A stretch of DNA of 64,000 bases, taken from the NCBI GenBank assembly GCA_963836785.1, contig CAWIKW010000017.1:1-64000 (forward strand), given 5' to 3'. Below, piece by piece: positions 8,224 to 16,620 of the stretch. The first letter of the stretch is position 1, and every line of letters starts with the position of its first letter. This DNA comes from DASQPR01 sp963836785 (lineage in GTDB: Bacteria; Actinomycetota; Actinomycetes; Mycobacteriales; Micromonosporaceae). The position numbers were made by a program, and so were the translations under genes. The notes under the pieces were generated by a model that saw nothing but the letters and a program-made list of their open reading frames with translations, was not told where the DNA came from and ran no database searches.

Positions 8224-8290
8224 CATGATCCACTGGTGTGGACGATCGGCGTCGCTATGACGCCGAAAACGTCCACTGTGGCGGATCATG
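8224..8290. repeat. Composite 67 bp palindromic element
   Basis: Three pairs of complementary blocks are nested around loop GCTAT (8254-8258). They are CATGATCC/GGATCATG (8224-8231/8283-8290), GTGGACG/CGTCCAC (8238-8244/8270-8276) and CGGCGTC/GACGCCG (8247-8253/8259-8265). The whole lies between the rplI terminator and the convergent asparaginase gene. The size and block pattern look like an intergenic palindromic repeat element rather than a plain terminator; copies elsewhere in the genome could not be examined. Confidence 0.6.
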
Positions 8291-8303
8291 GCGGCTACTT
8301 CGG

Positions 8304-8320
8304 CCGGTCTTACCGACCGG
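8304..8320 (-). terminator. Short hairpin after the asparaginase gene
   Basis: CCGGTC (8304-8309) pairs with GACCGG (8315-8320) across a five-base loop, 20 bases beyond the stop codon of the minus-strand asparaginase gene. Confidence 0.45.
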
Positions 8321-8340
8321 GTTACGCGGCTCGGGCGTGT

Positions 8341-9321
8341 TCAGGAGTAGAGGCCGAACGAGTGCGCTATCTCGTGCGGATGCAAGCCACCGGCGAGGAG
8401 AAGTCGCAACAGGACACGCGCCTTGTACGGGTGTAGCAGGCCACCGTTGATCAGGCCGCGACGCGCGAGATCCGTCTCCGACCCGACCGCGTGGTACGTG
8501 CCGGCGAGTACGGAGCCGCCACCGGTCCGAGAGGTCAGCACGACCGGCATCTGTTCGGCGAGATCGCCCAGCACGGGCGCGATCCACGATGGGACATGCC
8601 CGACGCCGAAGCCAGCGACGACGAGCCCCTGATACGCATCGGCAATGTGCGCGAGCAGCGCACCGTCGTCGTCGAACGAAATCGTGTAGAGGCCGACGCG
8701 CGTCTCGTCGATGTCGTTGGGGCTCGCCGGCAGCCCGAGTGGCGCCCGGTCGAGCGGAGTGGCAAGGATCCGTACGTCGCCCTCGATCACGTGACCGATC
8801 GGCCCGGCGTCCGGTGACGCGAACGTCGTGACGCTGGTGCTGTGCGTCTTGCGTACCCATCGGGCCGCGTGGATCTGGTCGGCGAACACCACGAGCGCCC
8901 CATGACCGCGAGCCGCACCGGCGACCGCGACCCGAGCCGCCGCGAGCACGTTGGCCGCACCGTCGGGCCCGGCCAGTTTCGGGTTTCGCATGGCGCCGGT
9001 GACCACGAACGGTTCCGTGTGCGGCCAGACGAGATCGGCGAGGAATGCGGTCTCCTCCAGCGTGTCTGTGCCTTGGATGACGACCACTCCGGTGGCGCCC
9101 TCGGCGACTGCCCGTTCGCCCGCCGCAATGACCTCGAGCATTCCGGCGAACGTGAGGTCGGCGCTCGGCACGGCGACCACGTCGCGTACGTCGAGGCCGG
9201 CGCCAATGTCGGCGAGTCCGGGAATAGCTCCGGTGAGGTCGGCTCCGGTCAGGCGCGTGACTACGCCGTCGCGCTCATACATGGCAATGGTGCCGCCGAG
9301 AGTGAACACGGCAATGGTCAT
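8341..9321 (-). CDS. L-asparaginase
   Basis: A 326-residue asparaginase/glutaminase that hydrolyses L-asparagine to aspartate and ammonia. The two catalytic threonine motifs are present: TLGGTIA with Thr11, and QGTDTLEE with Thr85-Asp86. A lysine region follows at RKTHSTSV near residue 158. There is no signal peptide, so a cytoplasmic enzyme is expected. It starts at ATG 9321, is transcribed away from dnaB and ends before the composite palindrome. Substrate preference cannot be set from sequence alone. Confidence 0.9.
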   Translation of the reverse strand: MTIAVFTLGGTIAMYERDGVVTRLTGADLTGAIPGLADIGAGLDVRDVVAVPSADLTFAGMLEVIAAGERAVAEGATGVVVIQGTDTLEETAFLADLVWPHTEPFVVTGAMRNPKLAGPDGAANVLAAARVAVAGAARGHGALVVFADQIHAARWVRKTHSTSVTTFASPDAGPIGHVIEGDVRILATPLDRAPLGLPASPNDIDETRVGLYTISFDDDGALLAHIADAYQGLVVAGFGVGHVPSWIAPVLGDLAEQMPVVLTSRTGGGSVLAGTYHAVGSETDLARRGLINGGLLHPYKARVLLRLLLAGGLHPHEIAHSFGLYS

Positions 9322-9647
9322 GATCGAAGCGTTCCTCGCGTCGGGTCCGGGTCAACGCGCCCACGCTACGCCAGCGGCTCATTGGGCCGGCCGGCGAACC
9401 GGGGTTTCCGGCCGAGTGCATCGGGCTCGCCGCCACAGCCTGGTGCCGGCACCGATGTCCGCCACTCCAGACGGTCTACCGGCAAAACTGCCGGACGTCG
9501 CAGTTTCGGATCCACGCAACGGCGGCGTGTCGGTTGCATGACACCGCGGCCGTACGTGGCACAAGTTGGCGCGACATTTCTTCGCCCCACAGCCTGTGCG
9601 CGGCGAACCTGGAGGTCATCGCCGTACCGGCGCACCATCCCCAGCGA

Positions 9648-9723
9648 TCGTCCACAGGCTGTGCACACCATCTGCACAAGCCTTCCGCCACTATCCACAG
9701 TGTTGTGCCCAGGCTCGTCCACC
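9648..9723 (+). promoter_or_regulatory. Cluster of DnaA-box-like sites upstream of dnaB
   Basis: TCGTCCACA (9648-9656) and CTATCCACA (9691-9699) fit the actinobacterial DnaA-box pattern derived from TTGTCCACA. TCGTCCACC (9715-9723) has one further change. All lie just upstream of the candidate dnaB promoter, so DnaA could regulate dnaB here. No dnaA or dnaN is present, so this is not the usual oriC. Confidence 0.4.
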
Positions 9724-9731
9724 GGCGGTGT

Positions 9732-9760
9732 TTGTCCTCCGGCCGCAACGTCCATAGCCT
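9732..9760 (+). promoter_or_regulatory. Candidate dnaB promoter
   Basis: TTGTCC (9732-9737) and TAGCCT (9755-9760) with a 17-base spacer lie 85 bases before the dnaB start. Confidence 0.5.
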
Positions 9761-9845
9761 GATCAAGCTGTTGCCGCGGAGGACGTGTGGGGGAAGTTGT
9801 CGTACCTCCGCGGTAAGCCATGCATGCGGTGGGGCGGAGGATCCT

Positions 9846-11429
9846 GTGTCGATCACGGATGGCGTGCGACCAGCGGACGGACACGGCGCCGACGCCGTGC
9901 GTTCCGCTGAGCCGCCGCGCCCGCCTGAGCCGGCGCGACCCGATGAGCCGCCCCGCGCCCAAGAACCGTCTCGTCTCGCCGAGCCGTCGCGCCCTGCCGA
10001 CCCGCCACGCGGTCCGGACCAGCCGCGCGCGTCCGATCAGAGCCGATACGGCGACCAGGCGCGCCCAGCCGATAACCGTGGCCAGCCGGGCGACAACCAG
10101 TTCGATCGGACGCCACCGCAGGACGTCGCGGCCGAGCAGTGCGTGCTCGGCGGGATGTTGTTGTCCAAGGACGCGATCGCCGACGTCGTCGAGATCCTCC
10201 GCACCGGCGACTTCTACCAGCCGCGGCACGCAAGCATCTTCGACACCATCCTCGACCTGTACGGTCGCGGCGAGCCGGCCGACTCCATCACGGTCGCGGC
10301 CGCGCTCGTCGACGCGGGCGACATCGGACGCATCGGCGGCGTCGCCTATCTGCACACCCTGATCGCCAGCGTGCCGACGGCGGCCAACGCCTCCTACTAC
10401 GCGCGGATCGTGAGCGAGCGTGCGGTGCTGCGCCGTCTGATCGAGGCCGGCACCCGCATCGTGCAGCTGGGCTACGGCAGCGCCGCCGGCGGTGGGCGAG
10501 ACACCGACGACATCGTCGACCTCGCCCAGCAGGCGGTCTACGACGTGACCGAGCGGCGGGTGAGCGAGGATTTCGCCCGCCTCTCCGAGCTGCTGCAGCC
10601 GACGCTCGACGAGATCGAAACCGTTGGCGCGCAGGGCGACGCGATGACCGGTGTGCCGACCGGCTTCACCGATCTCGATCGCTTGCTGAACGGCCTGCAC
10701 TCGGGGCAGCTCATCATCGTGGCCGGCCGACCCGGTCTCGGCAAGTCGACGGCGGCCATGGATTTCGCCCGCAACGCCTCGGTCCGGCACAACCTGGCCA
10801 GCGCGATCTTCTCGCTCGAAATGAGCAAGGTCGAGATCGTCACGCGGCTGCTGTCGGCCGAAGCGCGCGTTCCGCTGCACACGCTGCGGTCCGGTCAGCT
10901 GTCCGATGACGACTGGACGAAGCTCGCCCGACGGATGGGTGAGATCAGCGAGGCGCCGCTCTACGTGGACGACACGCCGAACATGAACCTGATGGAGATT
11001 CGGGCCAAGGCGCGTCGCCTGCGACAGCGACACGATCTCAAGCTGGTCATCGTCGACTACCTGCAGCTGATGACATCACCCAAGCGCGTCGAGAGCCGCC
11101 AGCAGGAAGTCGCCGAGCTCTCCCGCGGGCTGAAGCTGCTGGCCAAGGAGATCGAGTGCCCGGTTATCGCGGTGAGCCAGCTGAACCGGGGTCCCGAGCA
11201 GCGTACGGACAAGCGACCCCAACTATCCGATCTGCGCGAGAGCGGCTCGATCGAGCAGGACGCGGACGTGGTGATCCTGCTGCACCGCGATGACTACTAC
11301 GACAAGGAATCCCCGCGTGCGGGCGAGGCGGACTTCATCGTCGCCAAGCACCGCAACGGCCCGACCGACACGGTGACCGTGGCAGCGCAGCTCCACCTGT
11401 CCCGGTTCGTCGACATGGCGATCGTCTAG
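9846..11429 (+). CDS. dnaB: Replicative DNA helicase DnaB
   Basis: A 527-residue hexameric replicative helicase. The start is GTG 9846, six bases after GGAGG. The first 85 or so residues are an unusual low-complexity tail rich in Pro, Arg, Glu and Asp. The canonical N-terminal domain then begins at PPQDVAAEQCVLGGML. The RecA-like motor follows, with Walker A GRPGLGKST (Lys300), a Walker B region around VIVDYLQLM (about residue 403) and the C-terminal SQLNRG and SDLRESGSIEQDADV motifs. No intein interrupts it. Position after rplI matches other actinobacteria. Confidence 0.95.
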   Translation: MSITDGVRPADGHGADAVRSAEPPRPPEPARPDEPPRAQEPSRLAEPSRPADPPRGPDQPRASDQSRYGDQARPADNRGQPGDNQFDRTPPQDVAAEQCVLGGMLLSKDAIADVVEILRTGDFYQPRHASIFDTILDLYGRGEPADSITVAAALVDAGDIGRIGGVAYLHTLIASVPTAANASYYARIVSERAVLRRLIEAGTRIVQLGYGSAAGGGRDTDDIVDLAQQAVYDVTERRVSEDFARLSELLQPTLDEIETVGAQGDAMTGVPTGFTDLDRLLNGLHSGQLIIVAGRPGLGKSTAAMDFARNASVRHNLASAIFSLEMSKVEIVTRLLSAEARVPLHTLRSGQLSDDDWTKLARRMGEISEAPLYVDDTPNMNLMEIRAKARRLRQRHDLKLVIVDYLQLMTSPKRVESRQQEVAELSRGLKLLAKEIECPVIAVSQLNRGPEQRTDKRPQLSDLRESGSIEQDADVVILLHRDDYYDKESPRAGEADFIVAKHRNGPTDTVTVAAQLHLSRFVDMAIV

Positions 11430-11437
11430 TCCGGTCG

Positions 11438-12076
11438 TCAGGCGCGGTCCCACGCCGCGGCCAGCAGCGTGATCACCTCATCGTCGCCCACCTGGCCGAA
11501 GCTGTCGTAGTAGCGGCTCACGGCGTCGAACAAGCGCGGCACGATGGGGCACACCACCTCATCGGCGACGAGCCGAAGGTCGCTGACCGCCCGCTGGGCG
11601 CCGACGGGTACTGCGACCACGGCCCGCGCCGCCCGCAGTTCTCTCGCCAAGGCAACCGCCGCCTGGGCCGTGGCGCCGGTGGCGAGGCCGTCATCCACCA
11701 AGATCGCGATTTCGCCGGTGAGATCGAGCGGTGACCGGCCGTGCCGGTACGCCTCGACCTGCCGATCGACCTCAACGCGCGCTCGTGTCGCGATCCCGTC
11801 GGCCTCGGCCACGCTCAGGTGTGCCTCCGCCTCGACGGCCCGGATGTCGACGCCGTACGGACCGATCGCACCGAACGCCACCTCGGGCGCCCAGGGCAGG
11901 CCGAGCTTGCGGATCACGAGCACATCGAGGGGGCGGTGGAGCTCACGCGCGATGGGTGCCGCGACTGCGACGCCGCCACGGGCGATGCCGAGCACCCGGA
12001 CCGGCGGCCCGGTCCGGTACGCGGTGAGGAGCCGGGCTACGGCCACCCCAGCATCGGCCCGATCGATGTATCGCAC
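11438..12076 (-). CDS. Phosphoribosyltransferase family protein
   Basis: A 212-residue type I phosphoribosyltransferase domain protein. The PRPP-binding signature ILVDDGLATGAT is near residue 125, and the N-terminal RYIDRADAGVAVA segment is typical of this stand-alone family, often linked to nucleotide salvage. The chosen start, GTG 12076, is preceded by AAGGAGG at only one base spacing, so the exact start is uncertain. It converges on dnaB with an eight-base gap and is divergent from the membrane protein at 12122. The substrate base is unknown. Confidence 0.8.
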   Translation of the reverse strand: MRYIDRADAGVAVARLLTAYRTGPPVRVLGIARGGVAVAAPIARELHRPLDVLVIRKLGLPWAPEVAFGAIGPYGVDIRAVEAEAHLSVAEADGIATRARVEVDRQVEAYRHGRSPLDLTGEIAILVDDGLATGATAQAAVALARELRAARAVVAVPVGAQRAVSDLRLVADEVVCPIVPRLFDAVSRYYDSFGQVGDDEVITLLAAAWDRA

Positions 12077-12121
12077 CCCTCCTTGATACGCCGCCGACGA
12101 CTGGCTGCAAGACTGGCCCGC

Positions 12122-13582
12122 ATGATTGGCCCGGGGTCGACGGTGGCGGGCGCGGCATCCGGTCGAATCGGTCGGGTCGTGGCCGGCATCAACCACGCTC
12201 GCGGCGGCCTTGTCCTCGATGTCGTGCTCTACGGCTCCGGAGCGCTCTTCGCGGGCCTTACCGCGGCCAATGCGAGCCTCCCCCCACATCGGGCGTGGGG
12301 CCACATCGCCGTGTGGGGCTACGCGGCCGCCACGCTGGTCGCGGTCGTGCAGATCGTCGCCGTACGCCGTCGTCGAATCGCCGGTACGTCGACCCGCGCG
12401 CTCGTCACCGCAGTCACGTTCGCGGCGACCGCGGTGCTGCCGATGCTGGTGGAGGCCGTGCAGCGGGCGGGCGGCCGGCTCGACCGGGCCCAGGAGGAGG
12501 TCGGCGTCGTCGAGTCCGGTGGCGTACGGCTGTGGCACACCGGCACGCCGTACCTGTCACATGACGCGATCGCGGCGCTGCCGCCGGGTCTGCGGCTGGA
12601 CGCCTACCTGCCGTACCAGCCGGTCATGGCGGTATTCGGGCTACCTCGGGCGATCGGTCATGCCGCCTGGTGGACCGATGCGCGGGTTTGGTTCACGGTC
12701 ACCCTGATCGTCACGCTCGCGTGGGCCGTCCACCTACTCAGACGCGACCGCGGACTCGGATCGGTCACCAAATCGACGGCCGCCCGCCACGACCGCGCCG
12801 ACGACGTACGGGACGCCGCGCTGGTCCGGGCCGTACAGGCGGCGACGGTGTTCCCGATCTGCGCATTGACGATCGCAACCGGCGGCGACGACCTGCCGGT
12901 GCTCGGCCTGACGCTGCTCGCTCTCGCGTTCGCCGCGCGCGGCCGCCACACCGCCGCCGGCGTGACGGTCGGTGTCGCCGGCGCGCTGAAACTCTTCGCT
13001 TGGCCGGTCGCGGTAATCCTGATCGTTCTGGCGGCGGCCGATGGATGGCGCCGGCGTACTCCGGAGTCGGGCTCGACCGACCGACCGCGATCGTTGTTCA
13101 GCGCGGCCGACTGGTCTACGGCGCTGCGGTGCGCGGCCGGCGCGGTCGGCATCCCGATCCTCGTCCTGATCCCGCCGTTCATCGTCAACCGGGGCGCGGC
13201 GATCGAAAACGTGATCCGATTCCCGCTCGGACACGGCATCGTGAAGAGTCCGGCCGCCTCTCCCTTCCCCGGGCATCTGATCGCCGACAACGTCGCGGGC
13301 GGTGCCACGATCGCGACCGCGCTGCTCGTGCTCGCTGGGTTGGCGATCGCTGGTTGGCTCGTGTGGCGGCCGCCCACCGATGCCGGCGCGGCGGCCGCGA
13401 TCGCCGCTTGGAGCATGGTGGCCGCGATCGCCCTGATTCCCTCGACCCGCTTCGGCTACCTGTTGTATCCGGTGGCGTACGCCTGCTGGGTTCCGGCGTT
13501 GCGACGGCCGACCGTGACTGCGGCGACGAGCCGACACCCGACGGCGGCCGGGGTGGTGGCGGCCGATCCGGCGGCTAGTTGA
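12122..13582 (+). CDS. Polytopic membrane protein, GT87/DUF2029-like
   Basis: A 486-residue membrane protein with about nine to ten hydrophobic helices. The block around TGGDDLP, LALAFAARGRH and GALKLFAWP resembles the GT87 family, as does the gene at 2859. It probably uses a polyprenyl-phosphate sugar at the outer membrane face; this is inference. ATG 12122 is taken as the start because the frame upstream runs through the opposite phosphoribosyltransferase gene. It overlaps the end of the convergent GGDEF-EAL gene by eight bases. Confidence 0.7.
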   Translation: MIGPGSTVAGAASGRIGRVVAGINHARGGLVLDVVLYGSGALFAGLTAANASLPPHRAWGHIAVWGYAAATLVAVVQIVAVRRRRIAGTSTRALVTAVTFAATAVLPMLVEAVQRAGGRLDRAQEEVGVVESGGVRLWHTGTPYLSHDAIAALPPGLRLDAYLPYQPVMAVFGLPRAIGHAAWWTDARVWFTVTLIVTLAWAVHLLRRDRGLGSVTKSTAARHDRADDVRDAALVRAVQAATVFPICALTIATGGDDLPVLGLTLLALAFAARGRHTAAGVTVGVAGALKLFAWPVAVILIVLAAADGWRRRTPESGSTDRPRSLFSAADWSTALRCAAGAVGIPILVLIPPFIVNRGAAIENVIRFPLGHGIVKSPAASPFPGHLIADNVAGGATIATALLVLAGLAIAGWLVWRPPTDAGAAAAIAAWSMVAAIALIPSTRFGYLLYPVAYACWVPALRRPTVTAATSRHPTAAGVVAADPAAS

Positions 13583-16292
13583 GTTCGTTGCGCCAGACGT
13601 CGGCCGGCCGCCGGCTCGACGGCAGGCGAATCACGTCACCGCCGTGCATCGGCGCGACCAAGCGGCCGGGCACGCCCTCGTGACCGCGACGGAGACGCGA
13701 GATCAGGCGTTGCGCCGGCACCGGGCGTGAGAAAAGGTGACCCTGGCCGGCGTCGCACCCGAGGCTCCACAGCCGCTCGCGCTGTTCGGCACTCTCGATG
13801 CCCTCGGCCACCACCAGGATGCCGAGGCTGCGGCCCAGCTCGATCGTCGTACGGACGATCGCGTTCTCGGTTGCGCCGGCGATGCCCGCCACGAACGATC
13901 GATCGATCTTGAGTTCGTCGATCGGCACGCGGGCAACGGTCGCGAGCGACGAATACCCGGTGCCGAAGTCGTCCAGCGCCAGCATCACGCCGAGTTCCCG
14001 CAGCGTGTGGAGCACTTCGTCGACGACGCCGAGGCTGCTGAGCGTGAGCGTTTCGGTCAGTTCGATGATCAGCGCGCTGGGCGGCAGGTGGTATCGGTCG
14101 AGCGCGACCGAGATGAGGTGCGGGAAGCCGGCATCGAGCAGGCTGCGCGGCGAGATGTTGACCGCGACCGGGACCTCGAAACCGGCGTCCGTCCACGTGC
14201 GGGCACCGGCCAAGGCCTGATCGAGGATGTGCTCGGTGAAGCCGGTGAGCAGACCGGATCGCTCGATGCTGTCGAGGAACTGGTGCGGCGACAGCTGGCC
14301 GAGGCGCGGGTGCGGCCAGCGCGCCAGCGCTTCGGCCGAACGCATCATGCCGGTTTCCAGGTCGACGACCGGCTGGAACGCGATGGTGAATTCGCGGTGA
14401 GCGACCGCGCGGGTGAGGTCGGCGCCGAGCGCGAGCCGACCGACGTCGGCGGTGTCCCGGGTCGGTGCATAGGCGGAGACCGCGAGACCGTCGAGTTTGG
14501 CCTGCTGTGCGGCGACGTCCGCCCGCCGCAACAGCTCGCCGAGGTCGCCATCGACGATGTTTACGGCGACGCCGGCGGTGGCCGCGATGTCGAGGCGTAC
14601 GCCGTCGACGGTAAGCGGTTTCGCGATCGCGGCCAGCAGGTCGCGCGTGCGGGCGATGGCATCTGCGGTCGAGTCGATCGACGTGAGGAGAACGGCAAAC
14701 TCACCGCCGCTCACTCGGGCCACGAGTTCACTCGGGCCGGCCAGGTCGGCCAGGCGTTCGCCGACGCTGATCAGGACCTGGTCGCCGACGATCTGCCCGA
14801 GCGCGTCGTTGATCTGCTTGAAGCCGATCAAGTCGATGACCGCAAGGCCGGCCCTTTGCACCCGGGAGGACGGCTCGATCGGGTCGGCCGGGTCCCACGT
14901 GGCCGGATCCGATGTGCCCGAGTCGGATCGGCCCGACTCTGAGGTGACCGACTCTGAGGTTGCTGGGTCCGGTGTGGCCGGGTCCGACGCGGCTTGGTGC
15001 GCGTCTGCCCGATCCACCGGGTCGACGCCGTCGCGCTGGGTCGGCACCGTGTGGGCATTGCCGGGCTCGGTCGTATCGTCCGAACCCGACGCCGCAATGA
15101 CCTGCCGACCGACCTCGGCCAGGCCGTGCGCGAGCAGGTAGCTGCGATTGGCGAGACCGGTCAGCCGGTCGTGGGTCGCGGCCCGGGCTTGGGTTGTTGC
15201 CATCCGTTCGGCCGCCGAGACGGCGACCGACTTGCGCACGGCGGTGGCCAGCGCGGCCGCCAATGCCTGCAGGGTGTGCCGCTCTTGTTCGGTGAACTCG
15301 ACCGGCGCGAGGAACCGCAGTCGCAGCTCCCCGACCGAGTCACCGTCGGGCGGTGGCATTGTCCGGGGATCCGTCGGCCCGAGCGGAGCAACGATCACCG
15401 TCCCGCCTCGCTCGGGCGCCGAGGCCGCCGGCCCGACGTACGTGATGATGCGCGAATCGCCGCGCAGCATCACGTCGGTCTTAGACCGGGTGCGCAGCAC
15501 GAGATCGACCTCGGCACACGCGAACAGTTCAGCCGTCCCGTGCACCGCGGCCAGGCGTACGGTCTGCGGCTCCCCGGTGCTGACGGCGTCGACGAGTTGC
15601 GACAGACGCGCCCAGGCGAGCCGGTCGACGCGCTGCTGCAAACGGTTGGCGTAGGCAAGATGCAGCGCGATCGCGAGCACGGGCAGCGCGAGCGCCATAC
15701 GCGGATCGGGGTTCACGAGGTAGCCGGCAGCAATGCCGCAACCCATCCGGATCATGGCCATGACCAGGCGGAACGGTGCGTACGCGGCCCACACGTCGCG
15801 AGCCCGCTGTGCGTTGGCGAGCGCGATAACGGGCACCGAGATCGCTTCGTCGGTGGCGAGAGCGATGAGCGCGACGATGACGATGCGGCCGAAGTTTGTG
15901 GCCGTCGTCTCGAACGGCGAGCCGAGCTCGCACAGCCAGCCCGCGGTAGCCGCGACGAACACCGTGATGACGTCTTTCGCGGTGTTGAACACGATGCGTC
16001 CGGCCGGGAACCGCGCCGCCTTCTTGCCGATCACCGTCGCTACCGCGATCGTGAGTATCAGCCACGGCCCGGGCAGCAGGGTGAGCCCGAAGATGATGGT
16101 GAAGTCGGTGAGCGACTGGCCGTGCCGCGACCCGCCGATGCGCAGGCGCGGCATGAACCAGCCCGCGAACACAGCAAGGACGAGGATCGCGATCACCTGT
16201 ACGGGATCGACGCGAGCGATGCGGCCCAGCGTGATCATCAGAATCGATCCGACGATCGCCATCAGGGCAGCCACGATCGCGACGCCGTACAC
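13575..16292 (-). CDS. Membrane GAF-GGDEF-EAL cyclic-di-GMP protein with degenerate GGDEF
   Basis: A 905-residue signalling protein. A membrane domain of about six helices (1-210) is followed by a GAF-like region (about 230-355), a GGDEF domain (about 365-605) and an EAL phosphodiesterase domain (about 630-880). The cyclase motif reads SGGEF (528-532), so cyclase activity is doubtful. An 80-residue acidic, Asp/Ser/Thr-rich insert (about 397-478) splits the GGDEF domain. The EAL domain keeps EAL (654-656), NISPRSL, ELTET, DDFGTGYSSL, KIDRSF and AEGIES, so it should hydrolyse c-di-GMP. The GTG start at 16292 has no good ribosome site. Confidence 0.9.
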   Translation of the reverse strand: MYGVAIVAALMAIVGSILMITLGRIARVDPVQVIAILVLAVFAGWFMPRLRIGGSRHGQSLTDFTIIFGLTLLPGPWLILTIAVATVIGKKAARFPAGRIVFNTAKDVITVFVAATAGWLCELGSPFETTATNFGRIVIVALIALATDEAISVPVIALANAQRARDVWAAYAPFRLVMAMIRMGCGIAAGYLVNPDPRMALALPVLAIALHLAYANRLQQRVDRLAWARLSQLVDAVSTGEPQTVRLAAVHGTAELFACAEVDLVLRTRSKTDVMLRGDSRIITYVGPAASAPERGGTVIVAPLGPTDPRTMPPPDGDSVGELRLRFLAPVEFTEQERHTLQALAAALATAVRKSVAVSAAERMATTQARAATHDRLTGLANRSYLLAHGLAEVGRQVIAASGSDDTTEPGNAHTVPTQRDGVDPVDRADAHQAASDPATPDPATSESVTSESGRSDSGTSDPATWDPADPIEPSSRVQRAGLAVIDLIGFKQINDALGQIVGDQVLISVGERLADLAGPSELVARVSGGEFAVLLTSIDSTADAIARTRDLLAAIAKPLTVDGVRLDIAATAGVAVNIVDGDLGELLRRADVAAQQAKLDGLAVSAYAPTRDTADVGRLALGADLTRAVAHREFTIAFQPVVDLETGMMRSAEALARWPHPRLGQLSPHQFLDSIERSGLLTGFTEHILDQALAGARTWTDAGFEVPVAVNISPRSLLDAGFPHLISVALDRYHLPPSALIIELTETLTLSSLGVVDEVLHTLRELGVMLALDDFGTGYSSLATVARVPIDELKIDRSFVAGIAGATENAIVRTTIELGRSLGILVVAEGIESAEQRERLWSLGCDAGQGHLFSRPVPAQRLISRLRRGHEGVPGRLVAPMHGGDVIRLPSSRRPADVWRNELN

Positions 16293-16620
16293 AACGGTGA
16301 GACGGCGACTCGCTGAATCGGTGACGCGTCGGATCAGCGCGATGTCCTTGGTCGGCCGGCCGGGGCCGGCAGGTCGCCGCCGACGTCTGGAAGAACCGCC
16401 TTCGACGACGTCAACGACGCCGTCCTTGGCGGTTCCGATCCCCTGCGGGATCCAATCCAGGACGGCCGCATTATTCTCCGCGATCGAGGCTGGTTTCGGC
16501 TATGTCGCTGGTCGAAAATTGTCGATCAGTGCCGAGCGGGGTGGCCGGTCAGCCGGTGATCGTCCGGACCGGTCTGCCCGTGAGGGTCCCCGACCGGGCA
16601 GCCCGCGCGGTCCAGATCGG
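16293..16620. other. Spacer between the GGDEF-EAL and TauE genes
   Basis: A 328-base minus-strand spacer. The GGDEF-EAL frame stays open upstream to a stop near 16500, adding basic residues just before the first helix, but offers no ATG, GTG or TTG codon before 16292. A hairpin after the TauE gene lies at 16574-16601. No gene is seen. Confidence 0.5.
16574..16601 (-). terminator. Hairpin downstream of the TauE gene
   Basis: CTGCCCG (16574-16580) pairs with CGGGCAG (16595-16601) across 14 bases, 20 bases beyond the TauE stop on the minus strand. Confidence 0.4.

Larger units (their letters stand above)
9322..9845. other. Divergent intergenic region between asparaginase and dnaB
   Basis: This 524-base spacer has no convincing gene. 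It holds a hairpin CCGGCA-AAAC-TGCCGG (9479-9494) and two near-identical palindromes, CACAG-C-CTGTG (9588-9598) and CACAG-G-CTGTG (9653-9663). It also holds DnaA-box-like sites TCGTCCACA (9648-9656) and CTATCCACA (9691-9699), a weaker one at 9715-9723, and a candidate dnaB promoter at 9732-9760. Short open frames inside it have no family signature and look like chance. Confidence 0.6.

Noticed and set aside
9587..9760. Chromosomal replication origin
   Set aside because: Only two or three DnaA-box-like sites, no dnaA or dnaN, and no AT-rich unwinding region.
9476..9856. 126-codon minus-strand frame upstream of dnaB
   Set aside because: No ribosome site, odd Trp/Cys/His-rich composition, and it overlaps the dnaB promoter and DnaA-box-like sites.
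9366..11033. 555-codon minus-strand frame covering dnaB
   Set aside because: A mirror of dnaB codon bias with no family signature.
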